The translations under genes were made by a program, and so were the position numbers. From NCBI RefSeq assembly GCF_001730525.1, contig NZ_MDFN01000017.1:1-64000 (forward strand): 64,000 bases of DNA, written 5' to 3'. Shown piece by piece: positions 60,974-64,000 of this stretch. The notes below the pieces were generated by a model. That model had not been told where the DNA came from and made no database searches. It saw only the letters and a program-made list of their open reading frames with translations. The first letter of the stretch is position 1; the number at the start of each line of letters is the position of its first letter. This DNA comes from Arcticibacter eurypsychrophilus. GTDB taxonomy: Bacteria; Bacteroidota; Bacteroidia; Sphingobacteriales; Sphingobacteriaceae.

Positions 60974-62362
60974 GTGACTCTCATAAAATCAATTTCAGGA
61001 ATCAGAGGTACTATAGGAGGTAAGGCAGGCGAAGGTCTGACTCCGGTAGATATATTAAAATTTACGGCTGCTTATGGCAAATGGATCGTATCCAAGACAG
61101 GTAAAAATAAAATTGTTATTGGTCGGGATGCACGTATTTCAGGCGAAATGATGCGGAATCTGATAGCAGGTACTTTACAAAGTATCGGTATAGATGTGGT
61201 AGACCTGGGTCTTTCTACTACGCCTACCGTAGAAATTGCCGTGACTGAAGAAAGGGCTGGTGGAGGAATCATCATTACGGCCAGTCATAATCCCAAACAG
61301 TGGAATGCGCTCAAATTGCTAAATGCAGATGGGGAGTTTATCAGTGATCAGGATGGCAAGGATGTATTGGAATTGGCGGAAACCATGGACACGATCAATT
61401 TTTCGGAGGTTGATGAACTGGGATGTGTTCGTTTAGATGGTACCTATTTGCAAAAGCATATTGATAAAATCCTGGCTCTACCTTTGGTGAATGTCGAACT
61501 CATCAGAAAAGCGAATTTTAAGGTGGTGATAGATTGTGTTAATTCTACCGGCGGTATTTTCGTACCTGCTTTGTTGAAAGCACTTGGAGTGGAGACTATT
61601 CACGAACTTTATTGTACGCCGGATGGAAACTTTCCGCACAATCCGGAACCACTACCTGAGAATCTGGTTGCGCTATCGCAAGAAGTACTAGCTAAAAAGG
61701 CAGACTTTGGTATTGCAGTTGACCCGGATGTTGATCGCCTTTGCTTTATAGCAGAAGATGGAGTGGCATTTGGGGAAGAATACACCCTTGTAGCCGTATC
61801 GGATTATATTTTAAAAGCTCAGGGTGGTAATACGGTTTCTAATTTATCATCTACCCGCGCTTTACGCGATGTAACCGAGCAGGCTGGATTTACTTATAAT
61901 GCCTCTGCTGTGGGTGAAGTCAACGTCGTGAACAAGATGAAAGCTACACATGCTATTATAGGAGGTGAAGGAAATGGCGGAGTAATTTATCCGGAGTTGC
62001 ATTACGGTCGTGATGCATTGGTTGGAATAGCTCTCTTTTTAACACATCTGGCTCAATTAGGGAAGTCTGTTTCTCAATTAAAGGCGTCTTATCCTTTGTA
62101 CTTTATATCTAAAAATAAGATGACCCCTACTGAGGGAATGGATATCGATGGACTCCTGAAAAAAGTTCAGGATAAATATATAGATCAGCCTCATTCCACA
62201 ATTGATGGTTTGAAAATTGAATTTGGCAAGGAATGGGTTCATCTAAGAAAATCGAACACAGAAGCGATTATTCGAATCTATTCGGAATCTACTTCTGAAG
62301 CAAATGCAAATAATTTGGCTACTAGATTAATTGCAGATATGAATGAAATATTAGGAGCTTAA
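60974..62362 (+). CDS. glmM: Phosphoglucosamine mutase
   Basis: Converts glucosamine-6-phosphate to glucosamine-1-phosphate for cell-wall precursor synthesis; the wider family includes phosphomannomutases. It is 462 residues, starting at a GTG (60974), as no suitable ATG is available before the conserved SISGIRGTIGG. The active-site serine is Ser104 in TASHNPKQWN. The metal loop is DPDVDRL (about 251), the sugar loop GGEGNGGV, and the phosphate loop is near RKSNTEAIIRIY. The 9-bp gap to the cysteine desulfurase gene suggests cotranscription. Confidence 0.88.
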   Translation: MTLIKSISGIRGTIGGKAGEGLTPVDILKFTAAYGKWIVSKTGKNKIVIGRDARISGEMMRNLIAGTLQSIGIDVVDLGLSTTPTVEIAVTEERAGGGIIITASHNPKQWNALKLLNADGEFISDQDGKDVLELAETMDTINFSEVDELGCVRLDGTYLQKHIDKILALPLVNVELIRKANFKVVIDCVNSTGGIFVPALLKALGVETIHELYCTPDGNFPHNPEPLPENLVALSQEVLAKKADFGIAVDPDVDRLCFIAEDGVAFGEEYTLVAVSDYILKAQGGNTVSNLSSTRALRDVTEQAGFTYNASAVGEVNVVNKMKATHAIIGGEGNGGVIYPELHYGRDALVGIALFLTHLAQLGKSVSQLKASYPLYFISKNKMTPTEGMDIDGLLKKVQDKYIDQPHSTIDGLKIEFGKEWVHLRKSNTEAIIRIYSESTSEANANNLATRLIADMNEILGA

Positions 62363-62371
62363 TTATATAAA

Positions 62372-63496
62372 ATGCGTGTTTATCTTGATAATGCTGCCAC
62401 CACTCAGCTTGATAGTGAAGTTTTAAAGGAAATGGTTGCGGTAATGGAAAATTATTATGGCAATCCATCATCCATCCATGGGCATGGTAGAGAAGCCAGA
62501 TCGCTGATTGAAAAAGCCCGTAAAACAATAGCTAATTTAATCCATGCCTCTCCTTCAGAAATATTTTTTACTTCTGGTGGTACTGAAGCAGATAATATGG
62601 CTATCCGTTCCGGAATTACTAGTTATGGTATTAAACATGCTGTAACCTCTAAAACAGAGCATCATGCCGTATTGCATACACTAGAGTCGATGGAGAAAAG
62701 CGGTCAGATCAGATTAAGTTATGTACGCGTTGATGATAAAGGGAATGTTGACCTGGCTCATTTAGAAGAGTTAATTTCTCAGGAACGCAGTTTTGTTTCT
62801 CTCATGCATGCTAATAATGAATTGGGAACTTTGACCGATATTGAAGCTGTTGGTGATATATGCGAAAAACATCAGGCACTTTTTCATTGTGATACGGTAC
62901 AGACAATGGGGCATTATCCGCATGATGTACAAAAGTTGAAGGTTCATTTCCTGGTTTGTGCGGCACATAAGTTGCACGGACCTAAAGGGGTGGGTTTCAT
63001 TTATATCAGTCATCAGGTAAAAATTGAGCCATTGATCAATGGGGGATCACAGGAAAGAAATATGCGTGGGGGTACAGAGAATATTTATGGAATAGCGGGA
63101 CTTGCTAAAGCCTTAGAAACAGCTTATACCGAAATGGATGCTCACCAAACGCAGATTCAGGGTATAAAAACATATATGGTTCAACAGTTGGCAAGCATTC
63201 CGGGAATCACTTATAATGGCGAAGAAGATAGTAACAAAAGTCTCTATACGATTTTAAATGTTTCGTTTCCAGAGATGGAAATGGCGGATATGTTGTTGTT
63301 TAATTTAGATATATCGGGTATTTCAGCTTCTGGAGGGAGTGCTTGTAGTTCGGGTACAAACATTGGTTCGCATGTTCTGGAAGCAGTTGGTGCTAACCCT
63401 AATCGTCCTGCTGTTCGTTTTTCTTTCAGTAAATTCACCACTAAGGAAGAAATTGACTATACAATTGAAAAACTAAAAAATGTAATTTCATATTAA
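62372..63496 (+). CDS. Cysteine desulfurase (NifS/IscS family)
   Basis: PLP enzyme mobilising sulfur from cysteine for Fe-S clusters and tRNA thiolation. The 374 residues begin VYLDNAATTQLD. HVxx-type TKTEHHAVL and HANNELGT are conserved. Lys200 in CAAHKLHGPKG binds PLP, and Cys325 in GGSACSSGT is the sulfur-carrying residue. The short ACSSG loop resembles group II/NifS-like proteins more than E. coli IscS, though both share it. No iscU or suf genes lie in this window. Confidence 0.93.
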   Translation: MRVYLDNAATTQLDSEVLKEMVAVMENYYGNPSSIHGHGREARSLIEKARKTIANLIHASPSEIFFTSGGTEADNMAIRSGITSYGIKHAVTSKTEHHAVLHTLESMEKSGQIRLSYVRVDDKGNVDLAHLEELISQERSFVSLMHANNELGTLTDIEAVGDICEKHQALFHCDTVQTMGHYPHDVQKLKVHFLVCAAHKLHGPKGVGFIYISHQVKIEPLINGGSQERNMRGGTENIYGIAGLAKALETAYTEMDAHQTQIQGIKTYMVQQLASIPGITYNGEEDSNKSLYTILNVSFPEMEMADMLLFNLDISGISASGGSACSSGTNIGSHVLEAVGANPNRPAVRFSFSKFTTKEEIDYTIEKLKNVISY

Positions 63497-63661
63497 TTAT
63501 AACGATCTTAATAATTTGTTAACCTGTTTATTGTTAACGCTGTATCATCAAAGAGGCAAATTAAAGGCCCTTTTACAAGTATTGTAATATTTGACTTTAT
63601 TTCAAACAAAACACCCAAGGATATCTGTTATGGCTAATGTTAACACTTAATTTAATTACCC

Positions 63662-64000
63662 ATGGAATTATTTGATAAAAAAGACCAGGAAAGAGAAAGA
63701 GTAGATAATGTCTATTTTGGACCTAAGGACGATGAAGATGATGAATTATTGTCCGATGACGATGGCGAAGATGATGAAATATTGTCTGACGATGAAGAGG
63801 ATTGGGATGTAGAAACAGAACAAGTTCTTGACGATGATGAGGATGAGATCGTGGATGTAACAGATCCGGATGATGATGACTACGATTTTTCAAGTGACGA
63901 TGACGCTGATCTTGATGATGAGACGGTAGATGACGATGACGCTACAACAGAAACCAAGGCGCCTCAAACATTCAGCCCCGACAACACTGGGCTTAGTTCA
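63662..64000 (+). CDS. Start of a very acidic Asp/Glu-rich protein, runs off the window
   Basis: From ATG 63662 the frame stays open for 113 codons to the last base. After MELFDKKDQERERVDNVYFG, the sequence is dominated by runs such as DDEDDELLSDDDGEDDE and VTDPDDDDYD; about half of the visible residues are Asp or Glu. Towards the edge it becomes TKAPQTFSPDNTG. No signal peptide. The family is unrecognised. Such tracts occur in chaperone-like, ribosome-associated or nucleic-acid-mimic proteins, none of which can be shown here. Confidence 0.7.
   Translation, partial: MELFDKKDQERERVDNVYFGPKDDEDDELLSDDDGEDDEILSDDEEDWDVETEQVLDDDEDEIVDVTDPDDDDYDFSSDDDADLDDETVDDDDATTETKAPQTFSPDNTGLSS

Noticed and set aside
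1-64000. CRISPR arrays, rRNA genes, transposase genes or complete prophage
   Set aside because: No regular spaced direct repeats, rRNA segments or transposase/integrase coding sequences were seen on either strand.

Overview
The window looks like a chromosomal stretch from a Bacteroidota member, most likely Sphingobacteriaceae (Pedobacter-like). This rests on the low-GC DNA, SusC/SusD/SusE proteins, promoter-like TAnnTTTG boxes, scarce Shine-Dalgarno sequences and family-typical genes (long NusB, PUR/DUF3276 protein, DUF1573 lipoprotein, DUF5522 mini-protein). The genus call is inference.

Positions 1-5000 form an accessory, decaying zone. It holds an N-terminally short acetylesterase-like gene, fragments of a histidine kinase and of an unidentified protein, an intact YefM-YoeB toxin-antitoxin pair with a phased operator array, a 47-codon stump of a Crp/Fnr regulator, two consecutive frameshifted genes (DUF4267, cupin) that still share an ATGA overlap, and an LCIB/C-type carbonic anhydrase homologue. 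Next come a B12-dependent ribonucleotide reductase (nrdJ), a wrecked Xre-RES toxin-antitoxin locus (7.7-8.2 kb) and a threonine aldolase gene.

Positions 10.3-24 kb encode glucuronoxylan side-chain and uronate use: MFS transporter, GH2 enzyme, LacI regulator with its own operator, GH67 and GH115 alpha-glucuronidases, GH43 lipoprotein, mannonate dehydratase (UxuA) and an SDR likely to be fructuronate reductase. No SusC/SusD pair is present here. A long perfect inverted repeat and a tRNA-Arg(CCG) close the region. Positions 24.7-29 kb hold a GH36 alpha-galactosidase and a large SGNH acetylesterase.

Positions 29-47.4 kb are a complete maltodextrin utilisation locus: LacI regulator, two CG-centred operators, SusC, SusD, SusE, a neopullulanase-like GH13, beta-phosphoglucomutase, GH65 maltose phosphorylase, two more GH13 lipoproteins and a GPH/MFS sugar transporter. 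The logic is outer-membrane capture, periplasmic trimming to maltose, import, phosphorolysis, then beta-glucose-1-phosphate to glucose-6-phosphate.

From 47.4 kb to the end the content is mostly housekeeping: ychF, speB, a PUR-domain protein, an ABC exporter, a Leu/Val-type dehydrogenase with an altered catalytic motif, the nusB-DUF1573-yajC-ybbR-coaE block, a metallo-beta-lactamase-fold nuclease homologue, marR, a methyltransferase-PAP2-ZIP minus-strand operon, glmM, a cysteine desulfurase, and the start of an extremely acidic protein that runs off the window. I did not find one clearly new multi-gene system. The most unusual items are the phased operator arrays, the Asn at the dehydrogenase catalytic-Lys position, the gene tombstones, and the acidic ORF at the edge.
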